21,396 nucleotides of DNA from an uncultured Anaerolineaceae bacterium (GCA_938020565.1 CALIHP010000027.1:1-21396), one strand, 5' to 3'. Counted from the stretch's first letter, positions 5,017-12,146 are shown. The notes: a model not told the origin generated them from the letters alone. Translations and numbers: made by a program.

Positions 5017-5880
5017 ATGACAAAGATCGCGATCTCATCGATTCAATGCATGCGCAAAATCGAGCCCGGCGCTAACGTCTGGCGGGAGTTCAACGCCAGT
5101 TTTCAGAATGCCGATTGCTCCGTAGCGCAGGTTATGGACGCGATCTACAACGGCTATCCGGTTACGACACAGCTCAAAGCGCCATGGCGGACTTCCGAAA
5201 ACTACCTGATGGGCCAGCATTTGGCGCTGGACTTCGACAATGAGGATAAGACCAGCACGATTGATTATCTTATTAAAGATAAATTCATTGATAAATATGG
5301 AACATTTATTCATACGACGATCAGTCATAAGCCGGAAGCTCCGCGAGCAAGGGTCTTTTTCATTCTCGACCAGCCGATTCATCAGGCTAAGAATTACACG
5401 CTCGCGGCTTCCGCGCTTATATGGCTGTTTGGGACGGCTGATCCGCAATGCAAGGACGCTGTCCGCTTCTTCTACGGCGCGCCAGGGTGCGATTTCGAGT
5501 TCATTGGCGGTTTCCTGCCCTTAGACGTTGTAAAGGGCATTGTCAAGCGCTATCAGGAATCTGGCGCTAAGGAGATGAAGCTTGCAACGCAGGAATATAA
5601 AGCGCCAGCGGACCAGCAGGAAGTCGCGGACGCGCTCCGCTTTATTCCGGCGTGGGGAATCAGCTATGATGAGTGGCTTGCTGTTCTGATGGCGATCCAC
5701 TCAGCTTTTGGAGACGCAGGCTTATCTCTCGCGGACAGCTGGGCGCAGGGAAAGAAGAACGAGGTATCGCAGAAGTGGAAAGGATTCAAAGCGGGCGGAA
5801 ACGCCGCGGGAGCAGTTACTATCGGAACGCTGTTCGTGATCGCCAAAAGGAACGGATGGAGACGCGCAAATGACAGATAA
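5017..5880 (+). CDS. AEP-type primase (prim-pol) with PriCT-2-like domain
   Basis: 287 residues. The N-terminal domain carries marks of the archaeo-eukaryotic primase fold: an hDhD motif in LALDFDNED (Asp72, Asp74), a basic second motif SHKPEAPRARVFF (Ser103-Phe115) and a later acid/basic pair in KDAVRFFYG (Asp147, Arg150). From about residue 203 the sequence (ADALRFIPAWGISYDEWLAV ... EVSQKWKGF) matches the PriCT-2 type helical domain found after such primases. It would synthesise primers for phage replication. No helicase domain is fused; the DnaB-type helicase is the separate gene at 6858. The start ATG 5017 lies 2 bases after the previous stop and lacks a strong binding site. The gene overlaps the initiator gene by 11 bases. 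Confidence 0.8.
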   Translation: MTKIAISSIQCMRKIEPGANVWREFNASFQNADCSVAQVMDAIYNGYPVTTQLKAPWRTSENYLMGQHLALDFDNEDKTSTIDYLIKDKFIDKYGTFIHTTISHKPEAPRARVFFILDQPIHQAKNYTLAASALIWLFGTADPQCKDAVRFFYGAPGCDFEFIGGFLPLDVVKGIVKRYQESGAKEMKLATQEYKAPADQQEVADALRFIPAWGISYDEWLAVLMAIHSAFGDAGLSLADSWAQGKKNEVSQKWKGFKAGGNAAGAVTIGTLFVIAKRNGWRRANDR

Positions 5881-6886
5881 GACAACAAACGTTACAGATA
5901 TCCACTCATTCAGCAAAACTATTGCTCGAAAGTGCGGAATTCTTGCGGCTGCAATTTACCAGCATATCGCATTCTGGGTAGAGAAAAACGCTGCAAATGA
6001 GCGGCACGCCCATGAGGGGCGTTATTGGACTTATTCATCGATCGCAGCATTCGGAAAGATTTTCGATTACGCCTCGCCGAAGCAGATACGGAACGCGATT
6101 GACAAGCTGATCGACGCAGGACTGGTCATCACCGGCGATTTTAATCAAAACCGATATGATCGTACGAAGTGGTACACGACTACGGACGACAGCTCGATCG
6201 CTCCGCTCGGCATGGAATCAGAAGAAAACAACCATTCCGAAATAGACGAATTGGACGAAGAAAAAGACAAAAAAGTCATATCGAGTTTCCCAAACGGGCA
6301 ATTCAATTTGCCAATTAGGAAAAATCAATTTGCCCATGAGGGCGAACCTATACCAGATATTAACCCAGATATTAACCCAGATATTAATCCATTGGTTTCA
6401 AATTCTAACGAATTTGAAACGCAGGCGGAAAATTCGTCGGCTGAAAAAACTGGACCGGAATCACAGACTGGTAAAAAATCTAAAAAGGCAGAACCGAAAA
6501 AGACGGCAGACGAATGGACGCATTTCGGGAAGAACCGAGAGATGGCAATTAAGTTTTCCGAATCGAGCGGAATCAAGCCGGTCGGCAAGGAGTACGGCAA
6601 ATGGAATAAAGCGCTTAACGCGCTCGCAGAAGTCGGAATTCTGGCGGAGCATATCCCGCGGATTGTGGCAGAAATGCGCCGGAGCGAGCTGACGATTGGC
6701 GGGCCGGAATCGCTGCTAAAAATCGGACGCGACATGTTGGCGAGAGGAAAACTAAAAACAATCAGCCATACGGCAGAGCCGCAGGAAAAGGTCGAATACG
6801 AGACATGGCTGGACGAAAACGGCTGTTGGAGATCAAGGCGAAAGGTGAAATCGACGGATGAACGAAGTGGAATTGGCGCCGCTTGA
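5870..6886 (+). CDS. Phage replisome organizer / replication initiator
   Basis: 338 residues. Residues 10-105 form a winged-helix-like domain typical of phage replication initiators (ARKCGILAAAIYQHIAFWVE, SPKQIRNAIDKLIDAGLVIT). A long low-complexity acidic linker follows, with the tandem repeat PDINPDINPDINP at about residue 163 and a Lys/Glu-rich stretch. A C-terminal helical domain (about 220-300, AIKFSESSGIKPVGKEYGKW ... ESLLKIGRDMLARG) may recruit helicase. Such proteins bind an origin often located within their own gene, and the linker DNA here contains matching repeats at 6303-6420. It starts by overlapping the primase gene and ends overlapping the helicase gene by 29 bases, so the three are a translational unit. 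Confidence 0.8.
   Translation: MTDKTTNVTDIHSFSKTIARKCGILAAAIYQHIAFWVEKNAANERHAHEGRYWTYSSIAAFGKIFDYASPKQIRNAIDKLIDAGLVITGDFNQNRYDRTKWYTTTDDSSIAPLGMESEENNHSEIDELDEEKDKKVISSFPNGQFNLPIRKNQFAHEGEPIPDINPDINPDINPLVSNSNEFETQAENSSAEKTGPESQTGKKSKKAEPKKTADEWTHFGKNREMAIKFSESSGIKPVGKEYGKWNKALNALAEVGILAEHIPRIVAEMRRSELTIGGPESLLKIGRDMLARGKLKTISHTAEPQEKVEYETWLDENGCWRSRRKVKSTDERSGIGAA
6303..6420. other. Candidate replication origin: iterons and dyad
   Basis: TCAATTTGCC occurs at 6303-6312 and again at 6325-6334 (22-base period, two helical turns). Three tandem 12-base units CCAGATATTAAC (6353-6364, 6365-6376, 6377-6388, the last ending T) follow. Then comes a perfect inverted repeat GTTTCAAATTC/GAATTTGAAAC (6395-6405 and 6410-6420) with a 4-base centre. 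The area is AT-rich compared with the surrounding gene. Origins inside initiator genes are known from lambda O and lactococcal phages; assignment here is by that analogy. Confidence 0.55.
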
Positions 6887-7904
6887 GGCAATGGCAAAAG
6901 AGATATTGCGCCGCTGTTTGGCGGATGAAGACCCGGCGGAAATCCGCAGGTGGATTATAGAGACAGCGAACCGCCTCGGCGGCGGCGGTGATTCGAACGC
7001 GCTGATGACATGGGAGGAATCTTTTGATTTGACTGATCAGATTATTGCCGAGTATGAGCGGCAGGCGCAAATTCCGGTCAAGGATCAAAAACGGCTGACG
7101 TTCCCATGGCGATCATGGAACAAGCTGATCGATCCGCTGGAACCCGGAATGTTGGCAGTTGTGACAGCGCCAGACGGGCTGGGAAAGTCGATCATTGCGG
7201 AATCCGTTGCCGAGCACTGGGCAAAGCACAAGAACAAAATCGCGTTTGTCCACTACGAGCTGAGCCGGAATCTGATGATGCTGCGGAGATTAGCGCGGCA
7301 TACAAGCATCTCGGTTGGCGCGGTGAAGATGGGGAACCTGAACGCGATGGAAAAATCCATTATCGCGGAAATGCGCCCTGCTTTGACGGCGTGGGACGGA
7401 TGCATCAACTACCTGCATACGCCCGGATGGACCGTCGACAGGACGCTTGACGAGCTGCGGAAGCTGCATGCGCAGGACGAGCTTGACGCCGTTGTCCTGG
7501 ATTACCTCGAAAAGATTGCCCCAAGCCGCAGACAGTTACAGATGTTTGGGGCGAACGCGTTCCAACGCGAAGCGGATAACGTCGAGCAGATCAAGAATTT
7601 CGCAGAATCGACCGGGGTTCCGGTATTGATGATCGCGCAGATGAATAAGGGAGGAAAGAAATCCGAGTTCGAGAACGTTGACCGAACAGGAATTCGCGGC
7701 GCGGGCGAGAAAAGCGACAAGTCGAATCTGGTGATCATGATGGGGCGCGACCGGACGGAAAACGGTTACAGCGACCGCGTGCATATTCTTATCGACAAAA
7801 ATACGATGGGCCCAACTGGTGCGTTTGATATGCTGATGGAACCACAGTATTTTCGGATGTCAGACTTGGACGAATACCAGCCTGTAATTGGAGCGACGGC
7901 ATGA
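6858..7904 (+). CDS. DnaB-type replicative helicase (RecA-fold core)
   Basis: 348 residues, shorter than bacterial DnaB (about 450) because the usual N-terminal helical domain is replaced by about 80 unrelated-looking residues. Walker A is APDGLGKS (104-111; the first Gly is Ala), the catalytic Glu lies in VHYELS (Glu134), Walker B is AVVLDYLEK (Asp215), and PVLMIAQMNK supplies the sensor Gln. The end (IDKNTMGPTGAFDMLMEPQY) is the DnaB-like KN-x-x-GPTG motif. It should unwind the phage fork as a ring, loaded by the upstream initiator. The ATG at 6858 overlaps the initiator gene. Unusual Walker A apart, all key residues are present, so it is probably active. Confidence 0.87.
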   Translation: MNEVELAPLEAMAKEILRRCLADEDPAEIRRWIIETANRLGGGGDSNALMTWEESFDLTDQIIAEYERQAQIPVKDQKRLTFPWRSWNKLIDPLEPGMLAVVTAPDGLGKSIIAESVAEHWAKHKNKIAFVHYELSRNLMMLRRLARHTSISVGAVKMGNLNAMEKSIIAEMRPALTAWDGCINYLHTPGWTVDRTLDELRKLHAQDELDAVVLDYLEKIAPSRRQLQMFGANAFQREADNVEQIKNFAESTGVPVLMIAQMNKGGKKSEFENVDRTGIRGAGEKSDKSNLVIMMGRDRTENGYSDRVHILIDKNTMGPTGAFDMLMEPQYFRMSDLDEYQPVIGATA

Positions 7905-7999
7905 GCGGGAAGGTGAGCAAGACGCACTGGATGTGCTTCATGAAGGGAATGAATGAATGAAACGGAATGAGAATATCGAGAATCTGAAAGGAGCAAACA

Positions 8000-8461
8000 A
8001 TGCCTAACTGGTGTAGCGGGGATCTGCGAATTCGCGGAAAGGCGAAGAATATCGTTAAATTTTTAGTAAAAGAAATACGCACTCGCGATATGGACAAGTT
8101 TCCAATCAAATGGAGACGAATAGGTGATTGTTTCCAACTTGTAAACCCGAAAGAACATTCGATCTTCCTAAAAGGATCACGTCGCCTATTTATAAAGGAA
8201 TACGAACCGGAAGTTTTGTACGAAAACCCAGAAAAAATACTTACGATGGGTATTCCGGTAGATCAAGCATGGTTTATAGACGCTAATGAATTAGCTGAAT
8301 ATTCAAAAAAATATCAGATAGATTTCCGAATATTGGCATTTGAAAATGGATGTCATTTTAATTTGGATATCGAAATAATTCAAGGCGAGATTACCAAAAA
8401 CAACGAAATAACTTTCGACGACTACGACTGGGAGTGTCCATGCCCTCTTCGAGGCGGGTGA
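8000..8461 (+). CDS. Api92-like / YubB ferredoxin-like phage protein
   Basis: 153 residues beginning MPNWCSGDLRIRGK, the characteristic MPNWC-x-x-x-L-x-I-x-G start of Api92-like proteins, which are widespread in phages and plasmids and have no assigned activity. The middle repeats a beta-alpha-beta layout (AKNIVKFLVKEI; IPVDQAWFIDANELAEYSKK) and the end is very acidic, then Cys-rich (DDYDWECPCPL). The ribosome binding site is AAAGGAG with TGAAAGGAGCAAA, as at 1787. The gene is clearly more AT-rich than those around it, which suggests separate acquisition. The stretch 7905-7999 before it contains only very short frames. Confidence 0.8.
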   Translation: MPNWCSGDLRIRGKAKNIVKFLVKEIRTRDMDKFPIKWRRIGDCFQLVNPKEHSIFLKGSRRLFIKEYEPEVLYENPEKILTMGIPVDQAWFIDANELAEYSKKYQIDFRILAFENGCHFNLDIEIIQGEITKNNEITFDDYDWECPCPLRGG

Positions 8462-8474
8462 AAGGCGGTGAATC

Positions 8475-9440
8475 ATGCTGACGTTCGGGAGCCTGTTCAC
8501 TGGCGTGGGCGGATTCGATCTCGGATTCGAACGCGCGGGAATGAAATGCGCCTGGCAGTGCGAGATCGACAGCCATGCGCGAAAAGTATTAGACCGCCGT
8601 TGGGCGGAAGTAAGGAAATTTGAGGATGTCAGAGACGTTACAGGAAACGACGCTGAATCAGTTGACGTTATTGCCGGCGGATTTCCATGCCAGGATGTCA
8701 GCGTTGCCGGCCGACGGGCGGGCTTTGCTGGAGAGCGGTCAGGATTATGGTTCGAGTTTGCGCGAGTTATTAGCGAACTTAAGCCTCGATGGGTCGTTAT
8801 CGAAAACGTCCCCGGTCTTCTTTCCTCGAATCGGGGACGGGATTTTGAAACCGTCCCCGGCACGCTGGTTGAATTCGGGTATGGCATTTCCTGGCGGATT
8901 CTTGACGCTCAATTCTTCGGAGTTCCCCAGCGACGCCGTCGCGTCTTCATTGTCGGAAGTTTTGGAAACGGACGCGCCGCGGAAATACTTTTTGAGCGCA
9001 AAAGGCTGCGCGGGGATATTGCGCCGAGCGGCGGAGAAGGGGAGAAATATCCCAGATCCATTGCGAACTGCATTACAGCGCGCGAGGGACAACGGATGAA
9101 CGAAACGGTTGAAACGCTGATCCCGGTAATGATGGAATACGGACATAAGCAGACGGATAAACCGCCCATCGTATGGGATTTCCATTACGGCGAAGTCCGA
9201 TTACAGGAAAACGGTACGACGCCGACGCTGACGTCGCATTATGGCTCCGGCGGGAACAATACGGCTTTTGTTGATGTGCGGCGGCTGACGCCTGTCGAAT
9301 GCTGCAGGTTACAGGGGTTTCCTGACGATTGGAACGACAACGTCAGCGACACGCAGCGATACAAACAAATGGGGAATGCTGTTTGTGTAAATGTCGCGGA
9401 GTGGATTGGGAAACGGATTGTGGAAAGTGAGGAGCAATGA
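8475..9440 (+). CDS. C5 cytosine DNA methyltransferase
   Basis: 321 residues with the C5-methyltransferase motifs in order: I at FTGVGGFDLGFERAG (8-22, AdoMet binding), IV at GGFPCQDVS (68-76, catalytic Cys72), VI at IENVPG (109-114), VIII at QRRRRVFIVG (152-161), IX at RRLTPVECCRLQGFPDDW (269-286) and X at QMGNAVCVNV (298-307). Residues 185-265 are the variable target-recognition region. It transfers methyl groups to C5 of cytosine in a sequence that cannot be predicted, probably protecting phage DNA. No restriction endonuclease is adjacent, so it is an orphan enzyme. Codons 51-208 also encode another protein in the +1 frame. The ribosome binding site is AAAGGCGG, and the end overlaps the YopX gene (ATGA). 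Confidence 0.95.
   Translation: MLTFGSLFTGVGGFDLGFERAGMKCAWQCEIDSHARKVLDRRWAEVRKFEDVRDVTGNDAESVDVIAGGFPCQDVSVAGRRAGFAGERSGLWFEFARVISELKPRWVVIENVPGLLSSNRGRDFETVPGTLVEFGYGISWRILDAQFFGVPQRRRRVFIVGSFGNGRAAEILFERKRLRGDIAPSGGEGEKYPRSIANCITAREGQRMNETVETLIPVMMEYGHKQTDKPPIVWDFHYGEVRLQENGTTPTLTSHYGSGGNNTAFVDVRRLTPVECCRLQGFPDDWNDNVSDTQRYKQMGNAVCVNVAEWIGKRIVESEEQ
8626..9099 (+). CDS. Out-of-frame gene inside the methyltransferase gene
   Basis: A 157-residue frame lies wholly within the methyltransferase gene in its +1 frame. ATG 8626 has AAGGA (8612-8616) 9 bases upstream. The product does not look random: Ser/Leu-rich N-terminal part (LPADFHARMSALPADGRALL, then SSLRELLANLSLDGSLSKTSP), then WLNSGMAFPGGFLTLNSSEF, then LSEVLETDAPRKYFLSAKGC and AGILRRAAEKGRNIP. 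From memory, the last two blocks (LS-x-VLE ... YFLS-x-K-x-C-x-GILRRA-x-x-RG) resemble small uncharacterised phage proteins found beside cytosine methyltransferases. Those are memory matches, not searches. If right, one DNA stretch carries two conserved proteins. The alternative is shadow conservation imposed by the methyltransferase frame. No function is known to me. Confidence 0.6.
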   Translation: MSETLQETTLNQLTLLPADFHARMSALPADGRALLESGQDYGSSLRELLANLSLDGSLSKTSPVFFPRIGDGILKPSPARWLNSGMAFPGGFLTLNSSEFPSDAVASSLSEVLETDAPRKYFLSAKGCAGILRRAAEKGRNIPDPLRTALQRARDNG

Positions 9441-9847
9441 GAGAGATTTTATTCCGGGGAAAATGTAAAAAAACTGGCGAGTGGGTACATGGATTGATTA
9501 CGGGACATAAACCCGGCGAATCTATGTCTTTTATTTCAAATGCAGATTATCCCTGGGAGATATCTGTCATTCCTGAGACGGTTGGACAATGGACGGGATT
9601 AGTTGATTTTAAGGATACAAAAATTTTTGAAGGCGATATTCTCGAATTCGAGTACGAAAGAAAAAGATATCGGCGGGCGGTTGGATGGTTTGGAGACAGT
9701 GGATATTCAGCTTTCGACTTCGATAGGTCAGACGATTTTACTGAATACAATGGCTTGGTTTGGTTAACGAGAGAGGGCGATGTAAATTGTACTGTAGTCG
9801 GGAACATTTACGATAATCCGGAGCTGTTGAAAGGCGGTGAAGCATGA
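9437..9847 (+). CDS. YopX-family protein
   Basis: 136 residues with the YopX pattern: N-terminal REILFRGKCKKTGEWVHG, IPETVGQWTGLVDFKDTKIF, EGDILEFEYERKRY and the C-terminal VVGNIYDNPELL. The fold is beta-rich. The family is common in Firmicutes phages (named after a gene of the SPbeta prophage) and has no known activity. ATGA overlap with the methyltransferase gene implies coupled translation, and the codon use is more AT-rich than that of the methyltransferase. It ends in an ATGA overlap with the next gene. Family assignment is firm; role unknown. Confidence 0.88.
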   Translation: MREILFRGKCKKTGEWVHGLITGHKPGESMSFISNADYPWEISVIPETVGQWTGLVDFKDTKIFEGDILEFEYERKRYRRAVGWFGDSGYSAFDFDRSDDFTEYNGLVWLTREGDVNCTVVGNIYDNPELLKGGEA

Positions 9848-10161
9848 TTGTTTATCGAGACCGCAGTTTCTGCATAGCGCGCGACTGTAAGTTTTTTAAG
9901 ACCTGCGAAGACGCGTTGCCTGAACGATTGAGGATTGCGGCGGATGTGGTGGTAAGCCAGTACGCAGGCTGCCCAAAGTTTGAAAGGGTCAGGCCATGCC
10001 CGTTTTGCGAGGGGCCCGCGCAGCTCTTTTCGGACATCAACAGCGAAGGGAAAGGCATATATTGCTACGGATGTCAATGCGGCGAGTACCCGTGCGACTG
10101 GTACGAAACGAAAGAAGAAGCGCTTAGGCAGTGGAACGAGTGGGCGAATATTGAGGCGTAA
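9844..10161 (+). CDS. Two-zinc-cluster protein, Lar-like zinc ribbon
   Basis: 105 residues. An N-terminal Cys-rich part (FCIARDCKFFKTCED ... QYAGCPKF) is followed by a zinc ribbon (RPCPFCEGPAQLFS ... IYCYGCQCGEYPCDWY) and the ending EEALRQWNEWANIEA. The CPFC-x(n)-C-x-x-C arrangement with a following A-x-x-x-WN is that of Lar-type restriction alleviation and related phage zinc-ribbon proteins. Lar itself modulates type I restriction, but these short ribbons are often assigned to the family on weak grounds, so anti-restriction is only a possibility. ATGA overlap with YopX. The initiation region AAAGGCGGTGAAGCATG nearly repeats that of the methyltransferase gene. Confidence 0.7.
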   Translation: MIVYRDRSFCIARDCKFFKTCEDALPERLRIAADVVVSQYAGCPKFERVRPCPFCEGPAQLFSDINSEGKGIYCYGCQCGEYPCDWYETKEEALRQWNEWANIEA

Positions 10162-10197
10162 AGCAGAGATAAGGATTGACACGCGGAAGGAGCAGGA

Positions 10198-10506
10198 ATG
10201 AGAGAAGCTGGGATTTTTGAATATGAGGAATTGGGGAAGGTACGGGTTTACGAGCATAATGGAAAATTTTATTTTCCCTTGACAGATATTTATCAAAGAG
10301 CGTCTGACTTTTTGAATTCGCTTGAAGCTGTGAGTAATTTTTGCAAGCCGGGAAGTTGGAAGGTGTCTTCGGTTTATGAATTCGACGGTTTTCATTTCAA
10401 TGTCGTTGCGGATATACCGATGGATAAGCTTATGGCGATTAAGGATGTGCTGGATCGGATGATTCGTCTTGAACGGAATTATCTCAAAGTGGATGAGGAG
10501 GAGTAA
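10198..10506 (+). CDS. Hypothetical protein, 102 residues
   Basis: ATG 10198 with GGAAGGAGC a few bases upstream. Starts MREAGIFEYEELGKVRVYEH, then NGKFYFPLTDIYQRASDFL. The first 40 residues vaguely recall the N-terminus of BRO-N/antirepressor proteins (beta strands around a x-GK-x-x-F-P-x-x-D pattern), but the rest does not follow that family and the protein is too short for a complete one. The C-terminal helix is charged (AIKDVLDRMIRLERNYL) and ends in acidic DEEE. More AT-rich than its neighbours. Function unknown. Confidence 0.6.
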   Translation: MREAGIFEYEELGKVRVYEHNGKFYFPLTDIYQRASDFLNSLEAVSNFCKPGSWKVSSVYEFDGFHFNVVADIPMDKLMAIKDVLDRMIRLERNYLKVDEEE

Positions 10507-10510
10507 GGAC

Positions 10511-10735
10511 ATGAACGAGAAGATAAAAATTGTGTCGAAAAAGAAGCTGACAGGGAAGCTTCTCCGATGGCAGGCGCAAAACGGCGACGCGCCGCGGGCG
10601 CGGTATCTGACGCAGGATAAGGGGGTATACATTGCGGCGGATAATTCGGCCGGGGATTTTTATGTCGAGGAGTTCGACGATTTGCGAAAGGCGATTGCAT
10701 GGTTAGACGGCGAAGAGAAAGTGGAGGAGAAATGA
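10511..10735 (+). CDS. Hypothetical protein, 74 residues
   Basis: ATG 10511 follows GAGGAGGAG at the end of the preceding gene; an upstream in-frame start at 10469 would lie deep in that gene and is less likely. The product is basic at the start (MNEKIKIVSKKKLTGKLLRW) and acidic at the end (FYVEEFDDLRKAIAWLDGEE), with a beta-like middle (RYLTQDKGVYIAADN). No motif recognised. It overlaps the next start (ATGA). Confidence 0.6.
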   Translation: MNEKIKIVSKKKLTGKLLRWQAQNGDAPRARYLTQDKGVYIAADNSAGDFYVEEFDDLRKAIAWLDGEEKVEEK

Positions 10736-11031
10736 GCGAAATACGCGAGACGGTGTACGACCATGAAGCGGGGGGTAAGAAGTTCTCTGTTACGGCAAAT
10801 GAACGATGGTCAATCAATATGGTCAAACGTTTAGCCACAAAGTACCCCGATGAGGTTGAAATAACAGTGACAAACGCTGACGGAAGTTTGATCGCAGATT
10901 TCCCGGTAAGCTGGATGCGGATTGTTCCGAAGCGGAAGATCGAGATGAGCGACGAGAAGCGCGCTGAATTGTGTGACCGATTACAAAGCTATAGGAATCA
11001 GAAGGCAGGAGAGGGAGAGAACGAGGGATGA
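10732..11031 (+). CDS. Hypothetical protein, 99 residues
   Basis: ATG 10732 lies in an ATGA overlap with GGAGGAGAA upstream. The product has a beta-alpha-beta look (ETVYDHEAGGKKFSVTANER, VKRLATKYPDEVEITVTNAD, FPVSWMRIVPKRKIEMSDEK) ending in a charged helix. The WMRIVPKRKIEMSDEKR segment has the look of phage proteins of unknown function. No cysteine pairs, catalytic motif or membrane segment. It overlaps the next gene (ATGA). Confidence 0.65.
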   Translation: MSEIRETVYDHEAGGKKFSVTANERWSINMVKRLATKYPDEVEITVTNADGSLIADFPVSWMRIVPKRKIEMSDEKRAELCDRLQSYRNQKAGEGENEG

Positions 11032-11282
11032 GCGAAAAGAAGGACGAACTGGTTTTAGGGTTTTACCGGGACGAGGAGGGCGACATCTTTTTCTCGGGGG
11101 AGGAGAAGCTGGACGCAAAGGGTTGGTTGGCGGTTATGGCTTCAGCGGCGCAGTTTCTCGGTTTCGGGTTTCACGTGATGAAACAGAACTTGCCACGGGG
11201 TAAGGTTGACCGGATGATTTGTCAGATGGTTGAATGGATTTACGAGATTGTGAATCTGGACGATGAGGGAGAAGAAGAATGA
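11028..11282 (+). CDS. Hypothetical acidic protein, 84 residues
   Basis: Starts in an ATGA overlap and ends in another at 11279-11282. The N-terminus is acidic (MSEKKDELVLGFYRDEEGDI), followed by an amphipathic, moderately hydrophobic segment (WLAVMASAAQFLGFGFHVMK) that is too broken by polar residues to call transmembrane, and a second helix (VDRMICQMVEWIYEIV). The end is DDEGEEE. I do not recognise it. Confidence 0.6.
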   Translation: MSEKKDELVLGFYRDEEGDIFFSGEEKLDAKGWLAVMASAAQFLGFGFHVMKQNLPRGKVDRMICQMVEWIYEIVNLDDEGEEE

Positions 11283-11737
11283 AACGATACATGAAGAAGC
11301 CGGTGGTTATCGAGGCGGAGCGACTGACGGAAGAGAAGCATATCGAGACGCTGGAAGGGACGATGAAGGGGAATGCCGGCGACTGGCTGATCCGCGGGGT
11401 CGAGGGTGAGCTATATCCCTGCAAGGACGAGATTTTCAAAAAGACGTACATACCGACGGACGGAAAAGAAGAAGGATTCGAGAAACCTTTCCTGCTTATT
11501 ACGGTCGACGAGAAAACCGAGAACTGTGAATTAATATTGCCGTTTATGGATATGGAAACAACGGAGCGTGTCCTATCTGCTATTATTCAAAATTTTGCGA
11601 AATGTATGATCGATGACGGCAGTCCTTTCCGCGACATTCATCGATCTGTTCACGTCGCTGTAAATTGCGGATTAACAGAGGCGTATCAGGAAGCGTATGA
11701 CGAGGAAAAGAGGCGCAATGAAGCGGGAATGCCGTAA
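11279..11737 (+). CDS. Phage protein with 'KKPVVIEA' domain
   Basis: 152 residues. The start MKRYMKKPVVIEAERLTEE and the later GNAGDWLIRGVEGELYPCKD with EIFKKTY are the hallmarks of a common small phage protein (K-x-KPVVIEA-x-x-W/L ... GDW-I-x-G-V-x-GE-x-Y-PCK-x-x-IF-x-x-TY) of unknown function, possibly nucleotide- or nucleic-acid-related. That unit covers about residues 1-60. The remaining 90 residues (PFMDMETTERVLSAIIQNFA ... EAYQEAYDEEKRR) are an extra helical part not typical of the family, and could be a fused domain. Start in ATGA overlap with the previous gene. Confidence 0.78.
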   Translation: MKRYMKKPVVIEAERLTEEKHIETLEGTMKGNAGDWLIRGVEGELYPCKDEIFKKTYIPTDGKEEGFEKPFLLITVDEKTENCELILPFMDMETTERVLSAIIQNFAKCMIDDGSPFRDIHRSVHVAVNCGLTEAYQEAYDEEKRRNEAGMP

Positions 11738-12082
11738 ATGCGGGAAAATGCAATGGCGCAGGGCGAAGAGATGAACGATTGCCAGCAGGAACGTTGGGGC
11801 GGCTGCTGCTGCAGCTGCAGGTATCTGGCGAAGATAAATCTGCAATGCTCGAAGCAGCGCGAAAAAGGATACGCGACGAGCAAGGACGGCTGTATCTGCC
11901 ATATCCAGATCGGATGGGCGTGTATCGCAGGCGCAACGCCGGAAATGGACGCGCATCTAAATCCTGATAAGCACCCGACGATATATTGGTGGGGCGATAC
12001 GAAGCACGGTTATTGCGAATGTTACAGGCCATTGGACGGCGTAAGCGTGACGGAGGAGGGAAATGAACGAGATGATGATTGA
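11738..12082 (+). CDS. Cysteine-rich zinc-binding-like phage protein
   Basis: Up to 114 residues from ATG 11738, directly after the previous stop; in-frame ATGs at 11753 and 11771 are alternatives and none has a clear ribosome binding site. The core has many cysteines: GCCCSCRYLAKINLQCSKQ, then GCICHIQIGWACIAG, then HGYCECYRPLDG. The arrangement CC-x-C ... C ... GW-x-C ... G-x-CE-x-Y/H-x-P is reminiscent of small phage proteins thought to bind zinc. No function is assigned. It overlaps the following 27-residue membrane peptide gene. Confidence 0.65.
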   Translation: MRENAMAQGEEMNDCQQERWGGCCCSCRYLAKINLQCSKQREKGYATSKDGCICHIQIGWACIAGATPEMDAHLNPDKHPTIYWWGDTKHGYCECYRPLDGVSVTEEGNERDDD

Positions 12083-12146
12083 TCTGCTGGTGACGCTGGT
12101 GATCGTGATTGCGCTGGGTTGGATCGTACGAGATGGCGACGTATGA
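12063..12146 (+). CDS. 27-residue transmembrane miniprotein
   Basis: ATG 12063 follows GGAGGGAA closely and gives MNEMMIDLLVTLVIVIALGW ending IVRDGDV, a single hydrophobic helix flanked by charges. It overlaps the preceding gene by 20 bases and the following by 14. A good ribosome binding site and a clean transmembrane profile argue for translation. The alternative is that it only serves to carry ribosomes to the next gene, whose own start has no good site. No role known. Confidence 0.5.
   Translation: MNEMMIDLLVTLVIVIALGWIVRDGDV

Noticed and set aside
7901..7999. Tiny frames (19 and 16 residues) between helicase and Api92-like gene
   Set aside because: ATGA overlap exists, but length is negligible and the stretch contains GAATGAATGAATGA simple repeats; no function can be argued.
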